DNA of 64,000 bases from Bacteroidales bacterium UBA1215. Its GTDB lineage: Bacteria; Bacteroidota; Bacteroidia; Bacteroidales; WCHB1-69. The notes under the pieces are model-generated. The model was not told the origin of the DNA and did not search any database. It worked only from the letters and a program-made list of their open reading frames with translations. Made by a program: the position numbers and the translations under genes. Location: NCBI GenBank assembly GCA_002309475.1, contig DBXJ01000034.1, positions 13,102 through 77,101 on the forward strand. Direction: 5' to 3'. This document shows, piece after piece, positions 43,274-52,382 of this stretch (position 1 is the first letter of the stretch; each line of letters starts with the position of its first letter).

Positions 43274-44185
43274 TTATTTTGCGGAAATTGCTGCCAAAGC
43301 AATAGAATACATCTTTGTTTTTGCAGAATCTCCACGTGAGGTAAGTACACAAGGCACTTTTGCACCGACTACCATACATCCCAATTCAGCTCCGCCGAAT
43401 TTGGTGCAAGCTTTATAGAACACGTTGCCGGATTCTATATTCGGGAATAACAAACAATCGGCATCACCTGCTACTTCACCTGTAAGTTTCTTAATTTGAG
43501 CACTTTCTTTATCTATGGCAACATCCAATGCTAAAGGACCATCTACCAAAGCTCCTTTTATCTGACCACGGTCTCCCATCTTAGAGATAATAGCGGCTTC
43601 TACACAAGCCGGCATGCCGGTAGATACTTGTTCGGTTGCAGCCAATACAGCTACTTTCGGTTTTTCTATTTGTAAGGATTTGGCAGTGCTAACCAAATAT
43701 CCCAATATGGCTTGTTTTTGCTTCATATCCGGAGCAGGAATAATTGCCACATCGCTTGCTATCAACAATTTGTGATATTTCGGTATTTGGAAAACAGCTA
43801 TATGAGTAAGCATATCGTTCTTTTTACCGGGCATCAAACCATTTTCTTTGTTTAAGATAGCTCGCATATATTTGTCAGTACTGAGCAAACCCTTCATCAA
43901 TATGTCGCCTTCACCTTTGTTGATAAGACTTACAGCTACGGTGCCGGCTTTGGTTTCATCGGCTTCTTGTACTATTTTGAATACCGATGCATCAAAGTTA
44001 TGTTCTTTACAAACATTTTTAATTGTTTCTTCATCGCCGACCAATGTAGCTTCTACTATACCTGCCTGTATGGCATTATACACAGCTTCTATGGTGTGAG
44101 CATCGTTAGCGTATGCTGCTACCAATCTTTTTTTACCTTTAGCTTTTACAACTTCTAAAAGTTGATCTAATTTAGTTATACTCAT
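43274..44185 (-). CDS. Phosphate acyl (butyryl/acetyl) transferase
   Basis: This 303-residue protein is of the phosphate acetyl/butyryltransferase family: VAAYANDAHTIEAV (about 22-35), DILMKGLLSTDKYMRAI (about 93-109), LIASDVAIIPAPDM, and a C-terminal CVLTSRGDSAKTKMYSIALA (about 276-295). The length and motifs fit phosphotransbutyrylase, which exchanges CoA for phosphate on butyryl-CoA, the first step of the butyrate-kinase route to ATP. No butyrate kinase gene is adjacent. It is followed by its own terminator. It may be transcribed with frr upstream (20-base gap). Confidence 0.85.
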   Translation of the reverse strand: MSITKLDQLLEVVKAKGKKRLVAAYANDAHTIEAVYNAIQAGIVEATLVGDEETIKNVCKEHNFDASVFKIVQEADETKAGTVAVSLINKGEGDILMKGLLSTDKYMRAILNKENGLMPGKKNDMLTHIAVFQIPKYHKLLIASDVAIIPAPDMKQKQAILGYLVSTAKSLQIEKPKVAVLAATEQVSTGMPACVEAAIISKMGDRGQIKGALVDGPLALDVAIDKESAQIKKLTGEVAGDADCLLFPNIESGNVFYKACTKFGGAELGCMVVGAKVPCVLTSRGDSAKTKMYSIALAAISAK

Positions 44186-44205
44186 TTCTTTTACTTAATC
44201 TTATG

Positions 44206-44769
44206 TTAAACAGTCATTATTTCTTTCTCTTTCATGGCAAACAACTTGTCAATATCAGCAATAAAGGTATCGGTTGCTTTTTGGATGTCGTTTTCCAACT
44301 TTTTGATTTCGTCTTCTGAAACGCCATTGTCTTTCAATTTTTTGGCTTGATCGTTGGCATTTCTACGAATGTTTCTTATATTGACTTTTGCTTGTTCGGT
44401 TTCTTGTTTTGTTCTTTTTACCAATTCTTTACGTCTTTCTTCCGTCAAAGTTGGCACTATTACACGGATTATTTCTCCATTATTTTGTGGATTGAAACCC
44501 AAATTGGCAGCCATTATCGCTTTTTCAATAGGTCCTATCATGCTTTTTTCCCAAGGTTGAATCAATATTTGCTTAGGATCCGGTGTGCCTATGCTTGCCA
44601 CTTGCTCAATAGGGGTCGGCGTACCATAATAATCTACTTTGACACCTTCCAACATTTTTGGATTAGCCTTGCCTGCTCTAATTTGCTCTAATTCTTTTTT
44701 CAAAAAGTTGAGTGAATTGGTCATATCATTTTTCATTTCACTCAAACATTCACTACTTGTTGTTACCAT
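44206..44769 (-). CDS. frr: Ribosome recycling factor
   Basis: A 187-residue protein with the RRF motifs: LEQIRAGKANPKMLEGVKVDYYGTPTPIEQVAS (about 27-59), ILIQPWEKSMI, LTEERRKELVKRTKQ (about 108-122) and IRNIRRNANDQAKKL. It dissociates ribosomes after termination together with EF-G. It lies downstream of pyrH and the 2TM gene, matching the frequent pyrH-frr linkage in bacteria. Confidence 0.95.
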   Translation of the reverse strand: MVTTSSECLSEMKNDMTNSLNFLKKELEQIRAGKANPKMLEGVKVDYYGTPTPIEQVASIGTPDPKQILIQPWEKSMIGPIEKAIMAANLGFNPQNNGEIIRVIVPTLTEERRKELVKRTKQETEQAKVNIRNIRRNANDQAKKLKDNGVSEDEIKKLENDIQKATDTFIADIDKLFAMKEKEIMTV

Positions 44770-44789
44770 AATATTTATTTGTTTTATAA

Positions 44790-45179
44790 TTATTCTTCAG
44801 CAAAAGGACCATCATTGCCTTGTGTTTCAACAGCTCCTGATTCCATTTGCTCTTGTTGTTCTTTCTCTTTTTCTTGTTGTTCTTTCTTACGCAATTTTCT
44901 CACCTCTTTGTCTACATAAGATTTTCCCCATTTGAATACCACCAAATAGTGAAAATAGACAATAATAAACCAAATAAGTGTCAATCCTGCACAAAATTTC
45001 AACATTGAACGACCTAAATCACTATCCTTGAACAGAAAAAAATACAATACCCAAAGCAATGCACATACTAAAATAAATATGGTGCAATGAATACGCATAT
45101 TGACTCTATTTTTTGCTTTTGCCCGCCTTTTTCTTTCTTCCGGTGTTTCCTCTTGAGGAATTTGATCAATTTCTGCCAT
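44790..45179 (-). CDS. 2TM-domain membrane protein
   Basis: A 129-residue protein with a short charged N-terminus, two membrane helices (about 32-50, CTIFILVCALLWVLYFFLF, and about 62-82, CAGLTLIWFIIVYFHYLVVF) and a cytoplasmic tail rich in Lys, Glu and Gln (about 90-115). This matches the small 2TM domain family seen in Bacteroidota, function unknown. It sits 3 bases after pyrH and 20 bases before frr, so it shares that transcript. Confidence 0.65.
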   Translation of the reverse strand: MAEIDQIPQEETPEERKRRAKAKNRVNMRIHCTIFILVCALLWVLYFFLFKDSDLGRSMLKFCAGLTLIWFIIVYFHYLVVFKWGKSYVDKEVRKLRKKEQQEKEKEQQEQMESGAVETQGNDGPFAEE

Positions 45180-45182
45180 AGT

Positions 45183-45896
45183 TTATTCGTTTAAAATTTT
45201 TGTACCTACTTTTTCTCCATTTACCACTTTATATAAATTGCCTTGCGTATTCATATTGAATACTATTATAGGCATATTATTTTCTTTGCAAAGTGTAAAT
45301 GCCGTCAAATCCATAATATGAAGATTTCTTTCGTAAGCTTCATCAAAAGTAATTTCATCAAATTTCACTGCATCAGGACATGTTTCCGGATTTTTGTCAT
45401 ATACACCATCCACTCTAGTACCTTTAAGCAATATATCTGCATGGATTTCTATAGCTCGCAAAGCACCTGCAGAATCAGTAGTAAAGAACGGATTGCCAGA
45501 CCCTCCGGCTATGATTACAACATTGCCTTGCTTCAAATAGTCCATAGCACGCCTGCTGCTCATTTTTTCACATACAGGGTCTATTGCCAAACCTCCTAAC
45601 ACAACAGACTTTATTCCCAAAGATTCTAACATTCCTTGTAGAGCCATGCTATTGATAGTAGTAGCCAACATACCCATATAATCCCCTTGTACACGGTCGA
45701 ATCCGTTTTTAGCACCTTGTAATCCGCGAAAGATATTTCCGCCACCGATTACAACTGCAATTTCCACTCCACAATCAACTGCAGATTTAATCTCTGTTGA
45801 AAAATAATTCAGCATTTCGGTATCTATACCGCTGCCGCTTTTTCCTGCCAAGGACTCTCCACTTATTTTTAATAAAATTCTTTTGTACTTTACCAT
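45183..45896 (-). CDS. pyrH: UMP kinase PyrH
   Basis: The 237-residue protein has amino-acid-kinase motifs: KRILLKISGESLAG (about 4-17), VVIGGGNIFRG (about 48-58), GDYMGMLATTINS (about 71-83), IAGGSGNPFFTTDSAGALRA (about 132-151) and YDKNPE. It phosphorylates UMP to UDP in pyrimidine synthesis. The ORF could start one codon earlier at TTG; the ATG at 45896 is used. First gene of the pyrH-2TM-frr group. Confidence 0.95.
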   Translation of the reverse strand: MVKYKRILLKISGESLAGKSGSGIDTEMLNYFSTEIKSAVDCGVEIAVVIGGGNIFRGLQGAKNGFDRVQGDYMGMLATTINSMALQGMLESLGIKSVVLGGLAIDPVCEKMSSRRAMDYLKQGNVVIIAGGSGNPFFTTDSAGALRAIEIHADILLKGTRVDGVYDKNPETCPDAVKFDEITFDEAYERNLHIMDLTAFTLCKENNMPIIVFNMNTQGNLYKVVNGEKVGTKILNE

Positions 45897-46207
45897 CAAT
45901 CTATATTCTATTGAAAATCTTTTAAATAACCGGCAAATTTTTACATGATTGCCGACTTACAAACCAAGTGCAAAGATAACATTTTTTTTCAAATATTTGT
46001 GCAAAAAATTATATGGCAATATTTTTAATCATATAATTTTCTAACAATCAAACACTAAAATAATTTAAACTCAATTTATTTTGACATAAGTCACTTTCAA
46101 CATCTCACTAAAACAAGAAATTTTCATACCTAAACAAACCTCATCCGGCAAGAAGCAATAAGCAATTTTAATTCATAATTTTGTGTTATCTTTGCAAAAA
46201 AAAGATT
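45897..46207. other. Divergent intergenic region pyrH / M3 peptidase
   Basis: A 311-base AT-rich region without a supported gene. It holds a minus-strand TATCTTTGC motif at 45970-45978 (pyrH promoter, about 74-base leader) and a plus-strand TATCTTTGC at 46187-46195 (M3 peptidase). An AT-rich inverted repeat (AAAATTATATG at 46005-46015, CATATAATTTT at 46030-46040) lies between them and has no T tract suitable for a terminator. Confidence 0.7.
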
Positions 46208-48274
46208 ATGCAAAAAGAAATAAACAACAACCCATTGTTAAACAACTGGATACTACCTCCTTTTGACAAAATTAAGTCTGAAGATTTTTTGCCAGCCATA
46301 CAATTTGCTGTCAGCCGAGCCAAACAAGAAATAGATGCAATAGTAGCCAATCCTGAAGAACCAACCTTTGAAAATACCATTGTCGCCTTGGACAAAAATG
46401 GCATGCTATATAGTGATATTTGCAATATTTTCTATAATCTTTTGGAAGCAGAATCAAACGAAGAACTACAAGAAATTGCCGAAAAATTGATTCCGATAGA
46501 AGTAGAGTTTTCCAACTATATTTTCTTAAATGATGCACTCTTTCAGAAAATTAAGCATGTTTATCAGAAACGTGATTCTTTAAATTTGGCGGAAGACGCT
46601 CTTACACTGCTGACTGACAATTATAAATCGTTTTGCCGTAATGGTGCCAATTTGAATGCAAACGATAGAAAACGCTACGAAAAATTGGTAGAAGAATTGT
46701 CAAAAAAAAGTCTGCAATTCAAAAACAATCTTTTAAGTGCAACTACTGCATTTGAAATGTATTTTCCTGAAAATGAGAAAGACCAATTAAAAGGACTACC
46801 GGAAAACGAATTAGCACTTGCCCATGCAAAGGCATTAGAAAAATCGCACGACAACGGTTGGTCATTTGACCTATCTATGCCAAGTTACTCCGCATTTATT
46901 AAATATGTAGAAAATAGAGATTTACGAAAAAAAATCTATTTCGCATATAATAGCCGTGCCTTTGGTGGAAAATTTGACAATTCACAAACTATTTTTGACA
47001 TTCTCCACTTGCGGAAAGAATTAGCACAACTACTTGGGTATCAAACCTATTCTGACTATGTTTTAGAAGAAAGGATGGTAAAATCAAGCAAAGAAGTATT
47101 TGATTTTCTTCATCAATTGATCAATATTTTTAAGCCGGTTTCACAAGAAGAAGTGAAAATGTTGACCGAATTTGCTTATGAAAACCATTTTGAAGGAGAA
47201 TTGCAAGCCTGGGACTGGTCCTTCTATGCAAATAAATATCAACTTGCTCATTTTCAATATGACGAACAAGAAGTAAAACCTTATTTCCAATTAGAAAATG
47301 TACAAAAAGGCATTTTTTCGTTAGCCGAACAACTTTATGGCATTCACATCAAAGAAAATTCAAAAATACCTGTCTATCAAAACGATGTAAAAGCATACGA
47401 AATTTTTGAAAACGAAGAAAAGATTGGTACACTCTACATGGATTTCTTCCCGAGAAATAGTAAACGCAACGGAGCTTGGATGACATCGTTTAAAGATCAA
47501 GGTTTTGATGCTGATGGCAACAAAATACTTCCGATAGTATCGCTGGTATTCAATTTTACACCTGCAACTGCTGATATGCCTTCTTTGTTAACCTTCAACG
47601 AAGTAAGTACTTTCTTGCACGAATTTGGACACGGTTTACACGGGTTGTTGTCAAAAGTGAGATATAATTCATTGTCAGGAACATCCGTTGTAAGAGATTT
47701 TGTTGAATTACCATCTCAAATCATGGAACATTGGGCCACCGAAACCGAATTTTTGCAAACATTTGCCTTTCATTATCAAAATCATGAACCTATCAAAGCC
47801 GATTTGATAGAAAAAATAAAACTTCACGACAATTTTTTGTCCGGCTACTACAATATGCGACAATTCACTTTTGGCTTATTAGATATGCAAATGCACAGTC
47901 AAAAAACTGATTGGGAAGGAAATTTGGAAGCGATAGAAGAAAAAATCACACAAATTACACAAGTTTTGCCACATGTAAAAGGCACCTGCATCAGTACAGC
48001 TTTTTCACATCTTTTCGGCGGTGGTTATGCATCCGGTTATTATGGATATAAATGGGCGGAAATGCTCGCCGATGATGCCTTTGCAGAATTTTCCGACAAG
48101 GGTATTTTTTCCAAAGAAACTGCCAAAAGATTTCGGGAAAACATCCTCTCACAAGGTGGCAATGCCGATGCCATGGAGTTGTATATTCGATTTAAAGGCA
48201 AAAAACCTACAATAGATGCCCTTTTAAAACGTTATCTTGGGGAAAAATACTATCTTTGCAACTTTGTAAAATAA
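46208..48274 (+). CDS. M3 family oligopeptidase (Dcp/PrlC-like)
   Basis: A 688-residue protein with the M3 zinc site HEFGHGLHGLLSKV near residue 475, the third ligand Glu in the following helix (VVRDFVELPSQIMEHWATE), and the substrate-binding region RQFTFGLLDMQMH and SGYYGYKWAEMLADDAFAEF. The N-terminus (NPLLNNWILPPFDKIKSEDFLPAI) is typical of peptidyl-dipeptidase Dcp or oligopeptidase A. No signal peptide, so cytoplasmic breakdown of peptides. The longer ORF starts upstream of the promoter motif, so the ATG at 46208 is chosen. PolA follows after 5 bases. Confidence 0.9.
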   Translation: MQKEINNNPLLNNWILPPFDKIKSEDFLPAIQFAVSRAKQEIDAIVANPEEPTFENTIVALDKNGMLYSDICNIFYNLLEAESNEELQEIAEKLIPIEVEFSNYIFLNDALFQKIKHVYQKRDSLNLAEDALTLLTDNYKSFCRNGANLNANDRKRYEKLVEELSKKSLQFKNNLLSATTAFEMYFPENEKDQLKGLPENELALAHAKALEKSHDNGWSFDLSMPSYSAFIKYVENRDLRKKIYFAYNSRAFGGKFDNSQTIFDILHLRKELAQLLGYQTYSDYVLEERMVKSSKEVFDFLHQLINIFKPVSQEEVKMLTEFAYENHFEGELQAWDWSFYANKYQLAHFQYDEQEVKPYFQLENVQKGIFSLAEQLYGIHIKENSKIPVYQNDVKAYEIFENEEKIGTLYMDFFPRNSKRNGAWMTSFKDQGFDADGNKILPIVSLVFNFTPATADMPSLLTFNEVSTFLHEFGHGLHGLLSKVRYNSLSGTSVVRDFVELPSQIMEHWATETEFLQTFAFHYQNHEPIKADLIEKIKLHDNFLSGYYNMRQFTFGLLDMQMHSQKTDWEGNLEAIEEKITQITQVLPHVKGTCISTAFSHLFGGGYASGYYGYKWAEMLADDAFAEFSDKGIFSKETAKRFRENILSQGGNADAMELYIRFKGKKPTIDALLKRYLGEKYYLCNFVK
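48251..48259 (+). promoter_or_regulatory. Promoter -7 motif for polA inside upstream gene
   Basis: TATCTTTGC, 20 bases before the polA ATG, lying within the last codons of the M3 peptidase gene. Confidence 0.7.
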
Positions 48275-48279
48275 AGAAC

Positions 48280-50994
48280 ATGGAGCAGAAAGAAAAAAAA
48301 TTGTTTTTATTTGACGCTATGTCATTAATATTTAGGGCATACTATGCGTTGAATAAAAATCCACGTCTTACATCAAAAGGTTTGAACACTTCAGCCATAT
48401 TGGGTTTTACTAATACATTATATGAAGTAATAAAAGCGGAAAAACCGACACACATGGCAGTGGCATTTGACAGCCACGGACCTACAGTGCGACACGCTGA
48501 TTTTGAACAATACAAAGCCAATCGAGATGCCACCCCTGAAGATATTGTAGCATCCTTGCCTTATATTGACGCCATTTTAGATGCTTTCAACATTCCCATA
48601 CTACGACTAAGCGGCTACGAGGCCGATGATATCATTGGCACCTTCGCAAAAAAGGCAGAACAACAAGGTTTTACCACCTACATGATGACTACCGACAAAG
48701 ATTACGGGCAATTAGTATCAGAAAATATTTTTATATACAAACCCGCACACAAAGGTTCGGAAATTTCGATATTGGGAGTGAAAGAAATTTGCGAGAAATA
48801 TTCCATCAACGAACCTGAACAACTGATTGACATTTTAGGTCTTTGGGGTGACGCTGTTGACAACATCCCCGGCATAAAAGGGATTGGTGAAGTGGGTGCC
48901 AAAAATCTCATTAAACAATTTGGCAGCATAGAAAATATGATTGCAAATGTTGATTTGATTCGTAATGAAAAACTTAAACAAAAAGTAATAGACGGCAGCG
49001 AAGATGCTATCTTGTCAAAATCACTGGCAACCATTATACTTGATGTACCTATAGAATTTGACGAACAACAATTGAAATTTGACAAACCAGATGTTGGCAA
49101 ACTGAAAAAGATTTTTGACGAATTGGAATTCAGAACACTTTATCAACGTATTATCAAAGATTTCAATTTAGAGCAAACTACCACTAAACCGACCACATTT
49201 TCAGATAGTTTGTTCCCTGACTTATTTTCTCAAAGCATCAACAACTCCCTCAATAGTAACAAGACATACAACCAAATAACCAACATTCAGGAATTGGCAA
49301 AATTTATTGAAGATATCAAAACCAAAAATTGTTTTGCATTCATTCCTAACATTAAAATTAATATTGACCAAAGCAAAAGTTTATTAGGACTCGCATTTTG
49401 CACCGAAAAAGACAAAGCCACTTATGTACAACTTCCCGATAGAAAAGAAGCATTAATAGCTTGGCTCAACATCTTGGAAGAAATTTTCACCAACAAGCAA
49501 GAAAAAATCACCTACGAACTCAAAAATAGCATCAAAATATTCCACACATGTGGCATGGAAATTCAAAATAACTGTTTTGACACTATTTTAGCACACTATA
49601 TATTAGAACCGGAAGCAAGACACAATATAGAAAATCTTTCTGACAACTATTTGCATTCCAATTTGATGTATGCCTCCAACAATGATTTTTGGTACTTTTG
49701 TGAGCAAGCTGACATTGTTTTTCAATTAAAACCTGTTTTTGCCAAATTGATGGAAGAACGAGAAGCCACAAAATTGTTCAACGAAATTGAAATGCCGCTG
49801 GTGGCGGTATTGGCAGAAATGGAAGAAACCGGAGTGAAAATTGACGTAGATTGTTTGAAAAACTATTCTATCGTTTTGGACGAAAGAATCTCCGCTATCA
49901 AAAAGGATATTTATGCAATGGCGGGAGAAGAATTCAACATCGGGTCTCCCAAACAATTAGGAATTATTCTTTTTGAAAAATTACGCATTATAGATAATGC
50001 AAAACTCACTAAATCAAAACAATATCAAACAGGAGAAGATATTTTGATAAAATTGGAGAACAAACATCCAATTATCAGTAAAATTTTAGAATTTAGAGGA
50101 TTAAGCAAATTAAAATCCACTTATGTAGATGCTTTCACCTTGCTGGTGAACAAGAAAACAGGCAGATTGCACACACAATTCAATCAAACTGTTACAGCCA
50201 CAGGTCGCTTAAGTTCCAGCAATCCCAATCTACAAAATATTCCTATTCGCGATGAAGACGGTAGAGAAATTCGCAAAGCATTTGTTCCCAGCAATCCTCA
50301 ATACACACTTATCGCTGCTGACTACTCACAAATTGAATTGCGATTGGCAGCCGTAATGAGCCACGATGAAAATATGCTCAACGACTTTATGCACAATGTT
50401 GATATTCATGCTGCCACTTCTGCCAGAATATATAACGTTGACATAACCGATGTTACAAAAGACATGAGAAGACATGCCAAAGCCGTTAATTTTGGCATCC
50501 TATACGGAATGAGTGCCTTTGGGTTGGCAGAAAGACTGAATATTTCTCGCACCGAAGCAGCACAATTGATAGAACAATATTTTGAAAAATTTCCAAGCAT
50601 CAAAGATTATATCAATCAACAAATAGAATTTGCTCAAAATCATGGTTACGTAGAAACTATCATGAAACGAAGACGTTACTTGAGAAATATTAATTCCAAG
50701 AACAACAATCTACGAAGTTTTGATCAACGAAACGCCGTCAATGCCCCTATTCAAGGAACGGCTGCCGATTTGATTAAAATTGCCATGATAAACATTTACA
50801 GAGATTTGAAAAACAATAATTTGAAGGCTAAAATAATTTTACAAGTTCACGATGAATTAGTTTTAGACGTACCTTTGGACGAAGTAGAAAAGGTAAAAGA
50901 AATTGTCAATAAAAACATGACAACCGTCATCAACATGCCTATTCCGCTTTCCATTGACATGAAATGTGGACAAAATTGGTTAGAAGCACATTAA
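48280..50994 (+). CDS. polA: DNA polymerase I with degenerate proofreading domain
   Basis: The protein has about 904 residues. Its 5'-3' exonuclease domain (about 1-290) has DAMSLIFRAYYAL, YEADDIIGTFAKK and TTDKDYGQLV. A 3'-5' exonuclease-like domain (about 337-475) follows, then the polymerase domain (about 510-904): motif A LIAADYSQIELRLAA (about 677), motif B RRHAKAVNFGILYGMSAFG (about 730), motif C LQVHDELVLDVP (about 855). The polymerase and 5' nuclease appear intact. In the middle domain the exonuclease metal ligands are replaced (see findings), so proofreading is probably absent. It fills gaps and removes RNA primers. Flippase gene follows after 3 bases. Confidence 0.95.
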   Translation: MEQKEKKLFLFDAMSLIFRAYYALNKNPRLTSKGLNTSAILGFTNTLYEVIKAEKPTHMAVAFDSHGPTVRHADFEQYKANRDATPEDIVASLPYIDAILDAFNIPILRLSGYEADDIIGTFAKKAEQQGFTTYMMTTDKDYGQLVSENIFIYKPAHKGSEISILGVKEICEKYSINEPEQLIDILGLWGDAVDNIPGIKGIGEVGAKNLIKQFGSIENMIANVDLIRNEKLKQKVIDGSEDAILSKSLATIILDVPIEFDEQQLKFDKPDVGKLKKIFDELEFRTLYQRIIKDFNLEQTTTKPTTFSDSLFPDLFSQSINNSLNSNKTYNQITNIQELAKFIEDIKTKNCFAFIPNIKINIDQSKSLLGLAFCTEKDKATYVQLPDRKEALIAWLNILEEIFTNKQEKITYELKNSIKIFHTCGMEIQNNCFDTILAHYILEPEARHNIENLSDNYLHSNLMYASNNDFWYFCEQADIVFQLKPVFAKLMEEREATKLFNEIEMPLVAVLAEMEETGVKIDVDCLKNYSIVLDERISAIKKDIYAMAGEEFNIGSPKQLGIILFEKLRIIDNAKLTKSKQYQTGEDILIKLENKHPIISKILEFRGLSKLKSTYVDAFTLLVNKKTGRLHTQFNQTVTATGRLSSSNPNLQNIPIRDEDGREIRKAFVPSNPQYTLIAADYSQIELRLAAVMSHDENMLNDFMHNVDIHAATSARIYNVDITDVTKDMRRHAKAVNFGILYGMSAFGLAERLNISRTEAAQLIEQYFEKFPSIKDYINQQIEFAQNHGYVETIMKRRRYLRNINSKNNNLRSFDQRNAVNAPIQGTAADLIKIAMINIYRDLKNNNLKAKIILQVHDELVLDVPLDEVEKVKEIVNKNMTTVINMPIPLSIDMKCGQNWLEAH

Positions 50995-50997
50995 AAA

Positions 50998-52302
50998 ATG
51001 CTGAAGAAAATATTTGGAACTTTCGGAACAAGACTTTTGTGTGTATTGATATCATTCGGATTGGTGATTGTCAATACTAATTATTTTCATGCAGAAGGAG
51101 TTGGAACAATCGGTTTGTTTGTATTAGGCATCAGCATATTACAAATTTTTACATCCGTTTTGGGAAGTGATTCCATTGTATATACATTGCCACGATACGA
51201 CCATTTTCAAATTATCTTTATTGCTTATCTTTCTTCAATAATTATCAATTTGATAGGTAGTGGTATCATGTTTATATTCAAACTGATACCCATGGAATAT
51301 TTTGGTTTGTTTATTTTTTCAACTATTTGTGTATCATTTTATTCTATAAATATGCAAATTCTTTTATCCAAAAAGAAAATTGCACTTTACAACATTTGTT
51401 CGCTTATGCAAATAGTGATGTTGGCAATATGGCTTTGCTATTTCATATTTATTAGAAACCATCAGCAAGTTTCTTCCTATTTTATTGCCTACTCACTTTC
51501 CTATTTGATAATTACAATTATATCCATAATACCTGCTATAAAAGGCACACAATATAAAGGATTTTCCGGTATTTGCGACTTACTAAAACAATTGGCAAAA
51601 TACGGCATCACCATTCAATTGGCCAATCTTGCACAAATGCTCAATTATCGATTAAATTATTATATTATAGAATTTTGTTCCGGACGTAAAGCTTTAGGAA
51701 TATATGATTTAGGAACAAAACTATCTGAATCGATTTGGATTTTGCCCAAAAGTATTTCCACTATCCAATATACACATATTTCCAACTGCCATAATGATAA
51801 ACAATATGCAAAAAAAATCACACTTGCCTTCACAAAACTATCCATTTATTTTGCCTTAATAGCCATTATTGTTTTATTATGCCTGCCAAAAGAAATTTTT
51901 GCTTTCATTTTTGGTCCCGAATTTATAGAAGTAAAGCCAGTTTTGTATGTATTGGGAATCGGGATTTTTATTTTTTCTGCTAATGTCATTTTAGCTCATT
52001 ACTTTTCCGGTTTGGGAAAATTCAAAATCAACACTATTGCCTCCATTATTGGTTTGATCGTAACGGCAGTTTTAGGATTTGCCTCCATTCCGCTTTTAAA
52101 ATCTCTTCCCTATTTACAAGCACTAACTCTTGTCGGAATTATCACAAGCATTTCTTATACAACAAGTTGTATCTATTCATTCATCTGCTTCAAAAAAGAC
52201 GCAGATGTAACACTAAAAGATTTTCTTTTACAAAAAGAAGATTTTTATTTACTGCAAGTAGAAATAAAAAAAACATTTAATCGAAATGAAGAAAAAAGAT
52301 AA
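50998..52302 (+). CDS. Polysaccharide/oligosaccharide flippase (Wzx-like)
   Basis: A 434-residue protein with about 12-14 helices of the MVF/polysaccharide-transporter type: N-terminal FGTFGTRLLCVLISFGLVIVNT and GVGTIGLFVLGISIL, then LAKYGITIQLANLAQMLNYRLNYYII (about 196-221), and paired C-terminal helices around LKSLPYLQALTLVGI. Wzx-type flippases move lipid-linked glycans across the inner membrane. The gene stands apart from the polysaccharide locus at 60.7 kb, and follows polA closely, so its glycan is not known. Confidence 0.8.
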   Translation: MLKKIFGTFGTRLLCVLISFGLVIVNTNYFHAEGVGTIGLFVLGISILQIFTSVLGSDSIVYTLPRYDHFQIIFIAYLSSIIINLIGSGIMFIFKLIPMEYFGLFIFSTICVSFYSINMQILLSKKKIALYNICSLMQIVMLAIWLCYFIFIRNHQQVSSYFIAYSLSYLIITIISIIPAIKGTQYKGFSGICDLLKQLAKYGITIQLANLAQMLNYRLNYYIIEFCSGRKALGIYDLGTKLSESIWILPKSISTIQYTHISNCHNDKQYAKKITLAFTKLSIYFALIAIIVLLCLPKEIFAFIFGPEFIEVKPVLYVLGIGIFIFSANVILAHYFSGLGKFKINTIASIIGLIVTAVLGFASIPLLKSLPYLQALTLVGIITSISYTTSCIYSFICFKKDADVTLKDFLLQKEDFYLLQVEIKKTFNRNEEKR

Positions 52303-52309
52303 TGTTGTT

Positions 52310-52317
52310 TACCTTTG
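52310..52317 (+). promoter_or_regulatory. Possible promoter -7 motif for MFS gene
   Basis: TACCTTTG matches TAnnTTTG (without a following C), 65 bases before the ATG at 52383, in the 80-base gap after the flippase gene. Confidence 0.4.
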
Positions 52318-52382
52318 GGACTTGCAATTGAGACAAAAACCTCTAATTTGTCTTGAACTGAATTTTATTAATTTCAAAACAC

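Noticed and set aside
46005..46040. AT-rich inverted repeat upstream of the M3 peptidase as a terminator
   Set aside because: The stem is purely AT-rich apart from one pair, has a 14-base loop and no T tract, and lies between two divergent promoters where no terminator is needed.
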